A stretch of DNA of 64,000 nucleotides. Source: Methylobacterium sp. J-030 (GTDB lineage: Bacteria > Pseudomonadota > Alphaproteobacteria > Rhizobiales > Beijerinckiaceae). Location: contig NZ_JAKSYM010000410.1 in assembly GCF_022829545.1 (NCBI RefSeq), forward strand, positions 1 through 64,000, read 5' to 3'. The notes below the pieces were generated by a model. That model ran no database searches and was not told the origin of the DNA. It was given only the letters and a program-made list of their open reading frames with translations. This document shows, one piece after another, positions 31,883-40,753 of the stretch (positions are counted from its first letter, which is position 1; the number at the start of each line of letters is the position of its first letter). The translations under genes and the position numbers were made by a program.

Positions 31883-33286
31883 ATGATGGACGCACTCCTG
31901 GTTGACGACAGCGCGACCATGCGCCAGCGCCTGCGACGGCTGCTGGAGGCCAAGCCGGACGTGAGCGTGACCGACTGCGCCGATCCGGGCGCCGCGCTCA
32001 TCGAGGCGCAGATCCGGGCCTTCGACCTCATCCTGGTCGATTGCCGCCTGCGCGCCATGGACGGGATCGCCTTCATCCGGTGCATGCGGACCATCCCGCA
32101 CTACGCCCAGGTGCCGATCGTGATGATGGCCGACGACATCTCGGACGCGGTGCGGCTCTCCGCTCTGGAGGCCGGGGCGACCGACTTCCTGGACCTGTCG
32201 ATGCAGGGCATCGAGCTGACCGTGCGCCTGCGCAACGTGATCCGCCTCGCCAAGGCGGTGCGGCGGCTGGCCGAGCAGGCGGCCTGGCTCGACGGCGAGG
32301 TCGAGGCGGCCCTGCGCCACATGCGCGAGCGCGAGGAGGAAATCATCTTCCGCCTCGCGCTCGCGGTCGAGTACCGCGACAACGACACCGGGGACCATAC
32401 CTGGCGGGTCGCCCGCTACAGCCAGATCATCGCCGAGGGACTCGGGCTCGGCCCGGATGTCTGCCGCAACCTCTACCTCGCGGCGCCGCTGCACGATGTC
32501 GGCAAGGTCGGCGTCCCGGACGGCATCCTGCTGAAGCCCGGGCGGCTCGATCCGGACGAGTTCGCCGTGATCCAGACGCATACCACCATCGGCAAGCGCA
32601 TCCTGGGCGGAAGCGAATCCGAGCTGATCCGCCTCGCCGCCGAGATCGCCGAAGCCCATCACGAGCGCTGGGACGGCAGCGGATACCCGAACGGACTCGC
32701 CGGAACCGGGATCCCCCTCGCCGCCCGGATCGTCGCGGTGGCGGACGTGTTCGACGCCCTGACCACGCAGCGCCCCTACAAGGCCGCGATGCCCTTCGAG
32801 GCGGCCCTGGACAGCCTGCGCGCCGAGAGCGGCCGCCATTTCGACCCGGACTGCGTCGCGGCCTTCTGCGCCCGCTGGGCGGATATCCGCGTCGCCGGGG
32901 GGCAGGAGCGGACCGCGATCCGCGCGATCATCGAACCCTGGGCACGGGTCCCGACCCTGCTCCGCGAGATCGCGGCCGAGCCGCCGGGGCCGTCCGGCTG
33001 GCTCGTGCGCGATCCGCACAGCCTCATCGCCCCGGACGACGCGCCGGTGAACCCGCCGCCGATCCCGCCGTTGACCCGGCATCCGAATGGATCACGCAGG
33101 GAGCCTCGACATGAACGCGCGCTGGATGACGCTGCCGGAGATCGCCCAAGCCCGCCACATCTCCCTGGACGCGGCCCGGCGCCTGGTCGACGCGACGGAC
33201 TGCCCCAAGGTGTTCCGCACCGACGGAACGGTCTACCTCATCTGATCGCCGCGCGGCCGGACGATCCAACGCTCGGGCGGTCCTGA
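31883..33286 (+). CDS. response regulator with HD-GYP domain (c-di-GMP phosphodiesterase)
   Basis: Residues 1-125 are a receiver domain (LLVDDSATMRQRL; phosphoacceptor D53 in LVDCRLRAMDG). A coiled linker follows (about 125-155). The HD-GYP domain follows (about 155-345) with RDNDTGDHTWRV, HDVGKVGVPDG and the signature AHHERWDGSGYPNGL, so metal and c-di-GMP residues are present. It should hydrolyse c-di-GMP under control of an unknown sensor kinase. From about residue 410 the reading frame becomes Arg/Pro-rich and runs antiphase over a small ORF at 33111-33245. The normal C-terminus has probably been lost and the frame reads on to 33286. Confidence 0.85.
   Translation: MMDALLVDDSATMRQRLRRLLEAKPDVSVTDCADPGAALIEAQIRAFDLILVDCRLRAMDGIAFIRCMRTIPHYAQVPIVMMADDISDAVRLSALEAGATDFLDLSMQGIELTVRLRNVIRLAKAVRRLAEQAAWLDGEVEAALRHMREREEEIIFRLALAVEYRDNDTGDHTWRVARYSQIIAEGLGLGPDVCRNLYLAAPLHDVGKVGVPDGILLKPGRLDPDEFAVIQTHTTIGKRILGGSESELIRLAAEIAEAHHERWDGSGYPNGLAGTGIPLAARIVAVADVFDALTTQRPYKAAMPFEAALDSLRAESGRHFDPDCVAAFCARWADIRVAGGQERTAIRAIIEPWARVPTLLREIAAEPPGPSGWLVRDPHSLIAPDDAPVNPPPIPPLTRHPNGSRREPRHERALDDAAGDRPSPPHLPGRGPAPGRRDGLPQGVPHRRNGLPHLIAARPDDPTLGRS
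33111..33245 (+). CDS. small HTH-like protein overlapping the HD-GYP gene
   Basis: A 44-residue ORF starts at an ATG preceded by GGGAG. It reads MTLPEIAQARHISLDAARRL followed by a short wing ending DGTVYLI. The pattern fits a helix-turn-helix of the kind seen in small rhizobial DNA-binding proteins. It lies entirely inside the 3' end of the HD-GYP frame. Codon use fits this frame better than the HD-GYP frame. It could be a truncated regulator or a whole mini-protein. Confidence 0.45.
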   Translation: MNARWMTLPEIAQARHISLDAARRLVDATDCPKVFRTDGTVYLI

Positions 33287-33309
33287 GACGAAGCATTCCG
33301 GTTTCCGGG

Positions 33310-33712
33310 CGCGGGGATGTCCTGACGGTCTCGGTCCATGCTGACCCGTCGGACTACGTCCCGTTCTACGCCGGCTGCGCCGACGAGACCGGCATCGGGG
33401 AGGGGGCCGGCTTCAACCGCAACCTGCCGCTGCCCCCGGGCTCAGGCGACGCCCCCTGGCTGGAAGCCGTGGCGGTGGGCCTCGCGGGCGGTCGCCGCCA
33501 CGGCCCCGGAGCTGGTGATGGCGCTGGGCCTCGACGCCGCGGCGGACGATCCGATCGGCGCCCTCACGGTGACCCGGGCGGGCTTCGCCGGCGCGGCGGA
33601 GCCCGCCCGGGCCGGGCTGCCCACCGCCCTCGTCCAGGAGGGCGGCTACCTCTGCGCGGCCCTGCCGGAGACCCTGACGGCGTTCCTGGCCGCCTTCGAC
33701 GCGGCCCGGTAG
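33310..33712 (+). pseudogene. remnant of a histone deacetylase-family (acetylpolyamine aminohydrolase-like) gene
   Basis: In one frame, 33310-33480 reads VLTVSVHADPSDYVPFYAG, then GEGAGFNRNLPLPPGSGD. Near 33480-33490 the frame shifts by one and continues APELVMALGLDAAADDPIG, GLPTALVQEGGYL, to the stop at 33712. These are the middle and C-terminal blocks of bacterial histone deacetylase-like amidohydrolases, in the right order. The N-terminal half with its His pair is missing; the remnant begins directly after the HD-GYP stop. It is therefore truncated and frameshifted, and non-functional. Confidence 0.7.
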
Positions 33713-33728
33713 GGCCGCGGGCGCCTCA

Positions 33729-34439
33729 TCAGTCCTCGTCGTCCTCGTCCTGGTGCCGGCCCTTGAGCTTGGCGAACACGGAATCGGCGTCGAGCCGCTC
33801 CTCGCGGCCGCCATGCTCCTCCTCGTGCACGCCCTCGCCCGCGTCGCGGGCCGTGGAGACCTCCGTCGGGAGCAGGGAGGCGCCGGGCTCGGCCGCCACC
33901 GCGGCCGGGCGGTCGGCCGCCGCGCGCTGGACCTCGAAATCGAGGTTGATCTGGGTGGCCAGGCCCAGGGTCACCGGGTCCATGGGCTGGAGCGAGCCCG
34001 AGTTCCAGTGGGTGCGCTCGCGGATCTGCTGGATCGTCGACTTGGTGGTGCCGACGAGCCGGATGATCTGCGCATCCTTCAGCTCCGGATGGTTGCGCAA
34101 CAGCCAGAGGATGGCGTTCGGCCGGTCCTGGCGGCGCGACAGCGGGGTGTAGCGCGGCCCCTTGGTGGTGCGCTTCACCTCCGGCAGCTTCACCTTAGAG
34201 ACGGCGGGCTTGAGCCTGTAGTGCGGCGCCTTCTGGGCCTTCTCGATCTCGTCCCGGGTGAGCTGACCGGTGGAGACCGGATCGAGCCCCTTGATGCCGG
34301 CCGCGACCTCGCCGTCGGCGATGCCCTTCACCTCCAGCGGGTGCAGCTTGCAGAAATCGGCGATCTGCTCGAAGGCGAGCGAGGTGTTCTCGACCAGCCA
34401 GACGGCGGTCGCCTTGGGCATCAGCGGACCCTGGGACAT
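33729..34439 (-). CDS. trcR: TrcR/DUF1013 cell-cycle transcriptional regulator
   Basis: The DUF1013 family, restricted to Alphaproteobacteria and named TrcR after work in Caulobacter/Sinorhizobium, is recognised from LMPKATAVWLVENTSLAFEQIADFC, RPNAILWLLRNHPELKDAQI and LVGTTKSTIQQIRERTHWN. The last two form a helix-turn-helix. From about residue 180 the tail is low-complexity and very acidic, ending QDEDDED. 236 residues. The start is supported by GGAG about ten bases upstream; an ATG at codon 7 also has a box. It probably acts with RNA polymerase; the mechanism is not visible here. Confidence 0.85.
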   Translation of the reverse strand: MSQGPLMPKATAVWLVENTSLAFEQIADFCKLHPLEVKGIADGEVAAGIKGLDPVSTGQLTRDEIEKAQKAPHYRLKPAVSKVKLPEVKRTTKGPRYTPLSRRQDRPNAILWLLRNHPELKDAQIIRLVGTTKSTIQQIRERTHWNSGSLQPMDPVTLGLATQINLDFEVQRAAADRPAAVAAEPGASLLPTEVSTARDAGEGVHEEEHGGREERLDADSVFAKLKGRHQDEDDED

Positions 34440-34894
34440 GTCTTCTCGTGCTCCGGCCTGGCGGGACGGGGGCCGGGCATCGGGCCGCGGGCTCCGGATG
34501 GTCGATCCGGATGTCCCGTCTCACGCTGTTGAATGGGGATGACTTACTATAGGCCGGGGCTCGGGGGGGCGCAATCGCGCGTTCGGGCGCCGGGCCTGGA
34601 TTCTCCCGCCCCCGGCGATACGGCTAAGCTTCACGCCGTGAGCGTGACCGACTCACCCGCGAAGGCCGCACGCGGCCGGTTGCGGCCGGGAGTGTGGAGA
34701 GATGGTCTTCTCTCTGGCAGTCTCAAGAAACGGAAATGGCGAGTGGAGAATCCAGCTCCGACTCGCCATTCACCCGGTGTTCTTGAGTTGGCTAAACCCT
34801 AACGGGTAATTGCCAGGGATCGGCGGTGGCACCCGCCGATCCCACTCCCGAATATACCGCAGCCTGGACCGCCCAACAACGGTCCGGTCGACGG
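34440..34894. other. intergenic region with a long perfect hairpin
   Basis: Two nested perfect arms occur at 34722-34729/34780-34787 (CTCAAGAA/TTCTTGAG) and 34735-34744/34761-34770 (AATGGCGAGT/ACTCGCCATT). They give a stable stem-loop of 66 bases. No long T-run follows. It lies between the trcR promoter and the tetR stop. It may be a terminator for tetR (minus strand), a small RNA or a mobile palindrome. The rest of the region shows no ORF worth reporting. Confidence 0.5.
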
Positions 34895-35569
34895 TCAGCG
34901 CGGGCGCACTCCGTCGAGGAACAGCCGCACCGCCGCCCGCCGCCGCCGCTCCTGCGCCTCCGGGTCGGTGGCGATGCCGTAGAGGCTCGCCTGGGACGAC
35001 CGGCCGAGGACGAGGCTGAGGAACAGGTCGGCCGCGATCTCGGGATCGGTCACCGTGATCCGGCCGCGCCGGGCGAGGGCATCAAGCATTTGCGCCACCG
35101 CGCGCACGCCGCGCAGCCAGCCCTCCTCGTGGGCGAGGCGGGCGAGTTCCGGGAAGTGCAGCGCCTGGGCCACGAGGTTGCGCTTGAGCATCGCCGCCCC
35201 CGGCGATTGCCCGTGGGCCAGCAGGGTGCGGCTCAGATCATCCAAGGTCGCCTCGACATCGTCGGTCCCGGCCTGCGCGGCCTGCGCCTCGGCGGCGGCG
35301 GCCAGCGGCGCCAGCCACGCGGCGATCCGCTCGCGCAGCACCGCCTCGAACAGAGCCCGCTTGTCGCGGTAGCGGGCATAGACCGTCGGCTTGCTCATCC
35401 CGGCGGCCTCGGCGACCGCGTCGATGGAGGTGGCGTCGAAGCCGCGCTCCAGGAACAGGGTCGTCGCCACGGCGATCAGGTGCGCCTCGCGCCGGGCCGC
35501 CTCGGCACGGGTCGGCCGGCCGCCGCGTCGCTGTCCCGCCTCCGCCGCATCGATCTCCGTGACCGCCAC
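34895..35569 (-). CDS. TetR-family repressor
   Basis: The helix-turn-helix is at about residues 25-65 (ATTLFLERGFDATSIDAVAE, AGMSKPTVYARYRDK), preceded by RRGGRPTRAEA. The C-terminal ligand domain has a TetR_C-type pattern (LFLSLVLGRSSQASLYG). The GTG at 35569 is chosen because GGAGG is seven bases upstream; the frame is open to 35656, but that would cross the operator. 224 residues. It diverges from the emrAB-type pair and should repress both promoters through the palindrome at 35607-35631. Confidence 0.88.
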   Translation of the reverse strand: MAVTEIDAAEAGQRRGGRPTRAEAARREAHLIAVATTLFLERGFDATSIDAVAEAAGMSKPTVYARYRDKRALFEAVLRERIAAWLAPLAAAAEAQAAQAGTDDVEATLDDLSRTLLAHGQSPGAAMLKRNLVAQALHFPELARLAHEEGWLRGVRAVAQMLDALARRGRITVTDPEIAADLFLSLVLGRSSQASLYGIATDPEAQERRRRAAVRLFLDGVRPR

Positions 35570-35606
35570 GCGCGATCCTCCTTGCCCGAAACCGCCGCTC
35601 GTATTA

Positions 35607-35631
35607 TCAAAACGATACCGTACCGTTTTGA
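35607..35631. promoter_or_regulatory. TetR operator palindrome
   Basis: A 25-bp near-perfect dyad has outer arms TCAAAACG and CGTTTTGA and partly matching inner bases. It lies in the 77-bp gap between tetR and the efflux genes, where both promoters must be. It is the only strong dyad there. Confidence 0.7.
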
Positions 35632-35646
35632 TTCTGGCCAGACCCC

Positions 35647-36846
35647 ATGGACGCACGTCGCAGCGACAGCTTCAAGAGCGCCGAGCCGATCGGGGCCGGC
35701 GCGGCCCTCGCCGCCGCACCGCCCGTTTCGGCACCGAAGCCGCGACGTCGGGCGCGGATCATCCTGCCGGTCGTCGGGCTGCTCGCGCTCGGCGGGGCCG
35801 GGACCTATGGCTGGCACTGGTGGACCATCGGGCGTTTCCTTGAGGTCACCGACGACGCCTATCTCCAGTCCGACAAGGTCACGGTGGCGCCGCGCATCGC
35901 CGGCATCGTCGCCGCGGTGATGGTCGGCGACAACCAGCCGGTGAAGGCCGGAGACGTGGTCGCCCGCCTCGACGACCGATCCTACCGGGTCCAGCTCAAG
36001 CAGGCCGAGGCCGAGGTCGACAAGGACAAGGCGCAGATCCTCGGCGTCGCCGCGGCGATCGTCCAGCAGCAGGCGCAGGTCGCCTCGTCCCGGGCCGACC
36101 TCGCCAATGCCGAGGCCGCGCTGACCTTTTCCGGGCAGGAATACACCCGCTACCAGAACCTGCTGCAGACCGGCTCCGGCACGGTCCAGCGCCAGCAGCA
36201 GGCGGATGCCGACCTGCGGCAGCGCCACGCCGCCCGCGACAAGGCCGCCGCCTCCCTCGACGCCGCGCAGAAGCAGATCGACAGCCTGAAGGCGCTCGAA
36301 GCCAGCACCCGGGCGAGCCTGGAGGGCGCCGAGGCCAAGGTCGAGGGCGTGAAGCTCGATCTCAGCTACACCATCATCCTGGCGCCGATCGACGGCGTGG
36401 CCGGCGACCGGGCGCTGCGGGTCGGCCAAGTGGTCTCTCCCGGCACCGGCCTCCTGACCCTCGTGCCGATGAGCCGCGACATCTACTGCGTGGCGAACTT
36501 CAAGGAGACCCAGACCGGCCGCATGGTGGAAGGTCAGCACGTCACCTTCACGGTGGATGCGCTCGGCGACCACGCGTTCCAGGGCCGGATCGAGAGCTTC
36601 TCTCCCGGTACGGGCTCGCAGTTCGCGCTGCTGCCGCCGGAGAACGCCACCGGCAACTTCACCAAGGTGGTGCAGCGCGTGCCCGTGCGCGTCGCCCTCG
36701 ATCCCACGGACCCGCTGGTTGCGCGCCTGCGCCCCGGCCTGTCGGTGGAGGCCACGGTCCACACCGCCGACCCGGTGGAACCGGCGAGCCCCGCCCGGCC
36801 GAAGCCCGCCCCGACGGCCCTCGTCAGCGAGGCCCTGCCCCGATGA
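35647..36846 (+). CDS. EmrA/HlyD-type membrane fusion protein
   Basis: This periplasmic adaptor connects the DHA2 pump to an outer-membrane channel. One membrane helix lies at about residues 38-58 (IILPVVGLLALGGAG). It is followed by the biotinyl-lipoyl half (VAPRIAGIVAAVMVGDNQPV), a long coiled-coil hairpin rich in Ala/Gln (about 115-235) and the second lipoyl/beta-barrel half (YTIILAPIDGVAGDRALRVGQ, NFKETQTGRMVEGQ). The Pro-rich tail is PASPARPKPAP. 399 residues. The stop overlaps the pump gene by four bases. Regulation by the divergent TetR protein is likely; the substrates are unknown. Confidence 0.9.
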   Translation: MDARRSDSFKSAEPIGAGAALAAAPPVSAPKPRRRARIILPVVGLLALGGAGTYGWHWWTIGRFLEVTDDAYLQSDKVTVAPRIAGIVAAVMVGDNQPVKAGDVVARLDDRSYRVQLKQAEAEVDKDKAQILGVAAAIVQQQAQVASSRADLANAEAALTFSGQEYTRYQNLLQTGSGTVQRQQQADADLRQRHAARDKAAASLDAAQKQIDSLKALEASTRASLEGAEAKVEGVKLDLSYTIILAPIDGVAGDRALRVGQVVSPGTGLLTLVPMSRDIYCVANFKETQTGRMVEGQHVTFTVDALGDHAFQGRIESFSPGTGSQFALLPPENATGNFTKVVQRVPVRVALDPTDPLVARLRPGLSVEATVHTADPVEPASPARPKPAPTALVSEALPR

Positions 36847-38414
36847 GTTCGGCTCCGCCCGTGCCCGACGCCAAGGCGAGCGCCCGGGACTGGCTCGCCG
36901 TGTTCGGCGCGATCCTCGGCGCCTTCACGGCGATCCTCGACATCCAGATCACCAACGCCTCGCTCGCCGACATCCAGGGGGCGCTCGGCGCCTCCACGGA
37001 GGAGGGGAGCTGGATCTCGACCGCCTACCTGATGGCCGAGATCATCGTGATCCCGCTCACCGGCTGGCTCGCCTCGGTGATCGGCCTGCGCCGCTACCTC
37101 GCGGTGAACACAATGCTGTTCACCGCCTTCTCGCTGGCCTGCGCGCTCTCGACCACCCTGAGCCAGATGATCCTGTTCCGGGCCGGCCAGGGCTTTACCG
37201 GCGGCGTGCTGATTCCCACGGCCATCGTGATCGTGCGCACGCGCCTGCCGAAGAGCCAGCAGGCGGTCGGCATCGCGCTGTTCGGGCTCACCGCGACCTT
37301 CGCCCCGGCGATCGGCCCGACGGTGGGCGGCTGGCTCACCGACAACCTGTCCTGGCACTACATCTTCTACCTGAACCTGATCTTCGGTCCGATCGCGGCC
37401 GCGATCCAGCTCGGCGCCTTCGAGAAGGCCCCGGCGCGCTGGGGGGAATTGCTCAAGGGCGACTGGATCGGCATCGGCCTGATGGCGACCGGGCTGCCGG
37501 CCCTGACTTTCGTGCTGGAGGAGGGGCAGCGCAAGGACTGGTTCGGATCCCCGGTGATCGTCGAGGCGAGCTGGCTCGCGGTGGCCGGCATTGCCGGGTT
37601 CATCATCCGCGAGCTGACGGCGGCGAGGCCGTTCATCAACCTGCGGGTGCTGGCCAACCGCTCGGTCGGGGGGGCCTGCGTGCTGATGACCGTGCTCGGC
37701 GCGGTCTCGTACGGGTCGATCTACATCATCCCGGTCTACTGCGCGCAGATCCAGGGCTACAACGCCGAGCAGATCGGCACCGTGGTGATGTGGTCGGGCC
37801 TGCCGCAATTGCTGCTGTTCCCGATGATGCCGTTCATCATGCGCGCCGTGGATGCGCGGCTCCTCGTCGTCACCGGCACGCTGTTCTTCATCGCGAGCTG
37901 CTGGATCAATGTCGGCCTGACCCACGATGTCGGCGCCGACCAGTTGATCCTGCCGCAGGTGATGCGCGCCATCGGCCAGCCGCTGTTCACGATTCCGCTC
38001 TCGCAGCTCTCGACCGTGGGCCTGAGCCCGCGCGACACCGCCGACGCCTCGGCTCTGTCCAACATGATGCGCAACCTCGGCGGCTCGATCGGCATCGCGC
38101 TCCTCTCGACCATGATCGACCGGCGCGAGCACTTCCACTTCTCGGTGCTGGCCGAGGCGATCACCGTCAACGCCACCCGCACGCAGGACCGGCTCGCGGC
38201 GCTCGCCGCCGGGATGCACAGCCACATCGCCGACCCGCTGACCGCCAAGGGGACGGCGCTCGGGATGCTGGCGGCCCAGGTGCGCCGGGAGGCGACCGTG
38301 ATGGCCTATGCGGACGGGTTCTGGCTGGTGGGGGTGAGCCTCGTGGCGAGCCTCGCCGTGGTGGCGATCCTCAAGAAGCCGCAGCGCGCCGCCGCACCGG
38401 TCGAGGCGCACTGA
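36843..38414 (+). CDS. DHA2-family MFS efflux pump (EmrB-like)
   Basis: A 523-residue drug:proton antiporter with about 14 membrane helices. Diagnostic parts are TAILDIQITNASLADIQGAL (motif D1), EEGSWISTAYLMAEIIVIPL, GLRRYLAVNT (motif A), RAGQGFTGGVLIPTAI (motif B) and FGLTATFAPAIGPTVGGWL (motif C). It exports toxic hydrophobic compounds together with the adaptor upstream. The last 60 residues (QDRLAALAAGMHSHIADPLT, then YADGFWLVGV) and some bases after the stop recur, decayed, at 42245-42480 beyond the A+T-rich island. Confidence 0.92.
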   Translation: MSSAPPVPDAKASARDWLAVFGAILGAFTAILDIQITNASLADIQGALGASTEEGSWISTAYLMAEIIVIPLTGWLASVIGLRRYLAVNTMLFTAFSLACALSTTLSQMILFRAGQGFTGGVLIPTAIVIVRTRLPKSQQAVGIALFGLTATFAPAIGPTVGGWLTDNLSWHYIFYLNLIFGPIAAAIQLGAFEKAPARWGELLKGDWIGIGLMATGLPALTFVLEEGQRKDWFGSPVIVEASWLAVAGIAGFIIRELTAARPFINLRVLANRSVGGACVLMTVLGAVSYGSIYIIPVYCAQIQGYNAEQIGTVVMWSGLPQLLLFPMMPFIMRAVDARLLVVTGTLFFIASCWINVGLTHDVGADQLILPQVMRAIGQPLFTIPLSQLSTVGLSPRDTADASALSNMMRNLGGSIGIALLSTMIDRREHFHFSVLAEAITVNATRTQDRLAALAAGMHSHIADPLTAKGTALGMLAAQVRREATVMAYADGFWLVGVSLVASLAVVAILKKPQRAAAPVEAH

Positions 38415-38836
38415 GACCCGTTCCGGTCTGTCCAGCACGGACGGAGGCGATCGATCGCCCCGGCGCCGCGTTCCGGGCGGCACGACATTCGAAAGCCGAG
38501 CCACGGCCGTCGCTGCGCCAAACGGCGGGGTCCCCGTGAGGCGAACGGGTGGGCTTTGCCGTTGCACCGGCTCCGACCGACGGCGGCGAGGCAACTGCCG
38601 GTGTCGAGGGGCCTGTCGCGAGATCAGCGTCTGTTGCGCCGGGCTCTGGATCGGATCCGCCAAATGATCTTGGGCTCATCCGCGCGATCACCGTCGATTT
38701 TCCAAGACAAACATCGTTAAGCGTTGACTCGCAGGCGCGGACTATGCATTAGGATGCTCGGTCGCTGACGTTTTGTGTCAGGAATCAATCTTCTTACACC
38801 GCTTGATTTCCAATCTATTAGAATAGATACCGCATC
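38415..38836. other. intergenic transition into the A+T-rich island
   Basis: Up to about 38690 the base composition is that of the chromosome, with no ORF I would defend. From about 38700 the sequence becomes A+T-richer and leads into the glycosyltransferase gene. The short dyad AGACC/GGTCT straight after the emrB stop may end that operon. No ribosome-binding site is visible before the ATG at 38837. Confidence 0.4.
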
Positions 38837-40753
38837 ATGGTGCAGGAAAAAATTTATTCGCGAGATATCTTCAAGCCATACGCCGCGTATGTCGAACAAT
38901 CGGCGCATAAAATTCGAACCTACTTCAATGCGACCAAACCAGCGCGCCCGATCGGTCGAAAAATCCTTGTCGATGGCCCAGTGGCCGGGACATATAGTCT
39001 CGCGATTGTAAACAGACACTTTTCACTGGAACTGATGCGGCTTGGCTTCGATGTCTATTTGACTCAGAACGAAGGCCCCGATCCACAGACCGATATCTAT
39101 TTTCAATCCTATCCAGAGCTCGCGGAGAAATACATCAGCCGCGAGCGGGTGCCGTCATTGTCGTTCGATATTCATACAAAGAACGACTGGCCGATTCAGG
39201 CAAGTCCACGCCTCGCACCCGTATTGACCGCCCATTGTTATGCCTGGGAAGAAAGCATATTTCCGGTATCGGTCGCCTCAGAGTTGGAAAAATTCGACGC
39301 TATATTTTGTACTTCTCAATATACGATCGATGCCTTGCGTTGCAGCGGCTATACCAAGCCGACATTCTACGTCGGGAACGGGGTCGAACATATCGAGCCC
39401 ACGATCAACCGGGCGGCGCCGAAGAGCCCGCGCGACAGCCGCCGCGTTCATTTTGTCCATGTCTCCTCAGGCCTGCCACGGAAGGGAATGCGCGAGGGCC
39501 TGGCTGCCTTTCTTGAAGAATTCCGCGACGTCGACGACGTCCATTTGACGATCAAGACGCACCATAGCTTCGATAACGAGCTTTATGAACTTGTCGACAA
39601 TTTGGATCCGACAGAGCGCAGCAAGGTCACATTCGACGACAGTTACATGTCGTCCGTCGCCATCCGGGATCTGATCGCAGCTGCGGATTGCTGCTTCCTT
39701 CCGAGCCACGGGGAGGGCTTTTGCCTGCCCGCCGCTGAAGCGATGCGGCTCAGAACCCTGGTGTGCACGACCGATTCGGGTGGAAACAGAGAGTTTTGCA
39801 CACCCGAGACCTGCATTCTGATACCGACCCGTTTCGTGCCTTCGCGATCGGCGATCGGGCAGGGCAGATCCGCTTGGCTGCAAGCGAGCCGCAGCGATCT
39901 CCGGGCCGGTCTCCGGCGAGCCTACGCGCTGTCGAAGCGCTCTGATCACAGCCTGCAGCGCAGGGCCTATCACCGCATCAAAAAGTTCACGTGGCTGCAG
40001 GCGGCGAAGAAATTCGTCGCCGGCGTGAATGCTCTTTCGACAGGGGCTCAGCCCCTAAAAAATGGACTGTCGAAGCAACGCATCTGTCTCATAAGCACAT
40101 TCAATCAAAGATGCGGCATAGCAACGTATTCGGCGGCCTTGCAGGACGCCATGGAAAAGGCTGGATCCGCTCCGTCCGTCATCATTACGGAAGATATTGC
40201 AAAATCTTTGTGCACAAAACCCGACGATTCGAAAATCATTCGGCTTTGGGACCGCACGAGCGAGAGTATCGATAAACTGATCCGCTACGCTCAGTCTCAC
40301 GAAATTGGATCGACTTTCATCATCCAGCACCATCCCGCAATTTTCGGTTGGAACGATCTGACAAAACTATGCGATGGACTCAAGGAATTTTCAAATGACA
40401 TCGCGATCGAGCTTCATTCCACGGACGGCAAAATTCACCAGTTGGAATCATTTGTTAAGAAAATCTCACCTTATGCAAAAATTGTCGTGCACAACAATAT
40501 AGACTATCTAAAAGTGGTCGCTCAATCACCGAGCACCGATAGAATCTTTCTATTCCCCCACCCGACATCCGTTCATCAAGGACGCCCCTTACAGCCAAAG
40601 CATAAATTTTCTCTCTTTACGTTCGGTTTTTGTTGTCCGCACAAGCGGTTCGAGGATGCTTTCGCGATAGCCCATGAACTCAAGCTCAGACATCGCGATG
40701 TGAAGCTCAGAGTTTTTACCGCTATTGATGGCTCAGTACAGAAAAACATATAA
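38837..40753 (+). CDS. two-domain glycosyltransferase (GT4-like), cut short by an in-frame stop
   Basis: The first GT-B domain covers about residues 45-395 (VAGTYSLAIVNRHFSLELMR, FCTSQYTIDALRCSGY, HVSSGLPRKGMREGLAAF, DCCFLPSHGEGFCLPAAEAMR). The last block is the E-x7-E donor-binding signature of GT4 enzymes. A second domain begins at about 415 (ICLISTFNQRCGIATYSAAL, FTFGFCCPHKRFEDAFAI), but TAA at 40751 ends the frame after 638 residues. The same frame continues to 41233 with the missing second-domain C-terminus. A first-domain sugar transferase may still be made. Composition is much A+T-richer than the flanks, which points to transfer. Likely role: surface polysaccharide or glycoprotein glycosylation. 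Confidence 0.75.
   Translation: MVQEKIYSRDIFKPYAAYVEQSAHKIRTYFNATKPARPIGRKILVDGPVAGTYSLAIVNRHFSLELMRLGFDVYLTQNEGPDPQTDIYFQSYPELAEKYISRERVPSLSFDIHTKNDWPIQASPRLAPVLTAHCYAWEESIFPVSVASELEKFDAIFCTSQYTIDALRCSGYTKPTFYVGNGVEHIEPTINRAAPKSPRDSRRVHFVHVSSGLPRKGMREGLAAFLEEFRDVDDVHLTIKTHHSFDNELYELVDNLDPTERSKVTFDDSYMSSVAIRDLIAAADCCFLPSHGEGFCLPAAEAMRLRTLVCTTDSGGNREFCTPETCILIPTRFVPSRSAIGQGRSAWLQASRSDLRAGLRRAYALSKRSDHSLQRRAYHRIKKFTWLQAAKKFVAGVNALSTGAQPLKNGLSKQRICLISTFNQRCGIATYSAALQDAMEKAGSAPSVIITEDIAKSLCTKPDDSKIIRLWDRTSESIDKLIRYAQSHEIGSTFIIQHHPAIFGWNDLTKLCDGLKEFSNDIAIELHSTDGKIHQLESFVKKISPYAKIVVHNNIDYLKVVAQSPSTDRIFLFPHPTSVHQGRPLQPKHKFSLFTFGFCCPHKRFEDAFAIAHELKLRHRDVKLRVFTAIDGSVQKNI

Noticed and set aside
38790-38836. 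Promoter TTGATT / TAGATA before the island glycosyltransferase
   Set aside because: Spacing of 15 and a position almost on the start codon make it unlikely, unless the mRNA is leaderless.
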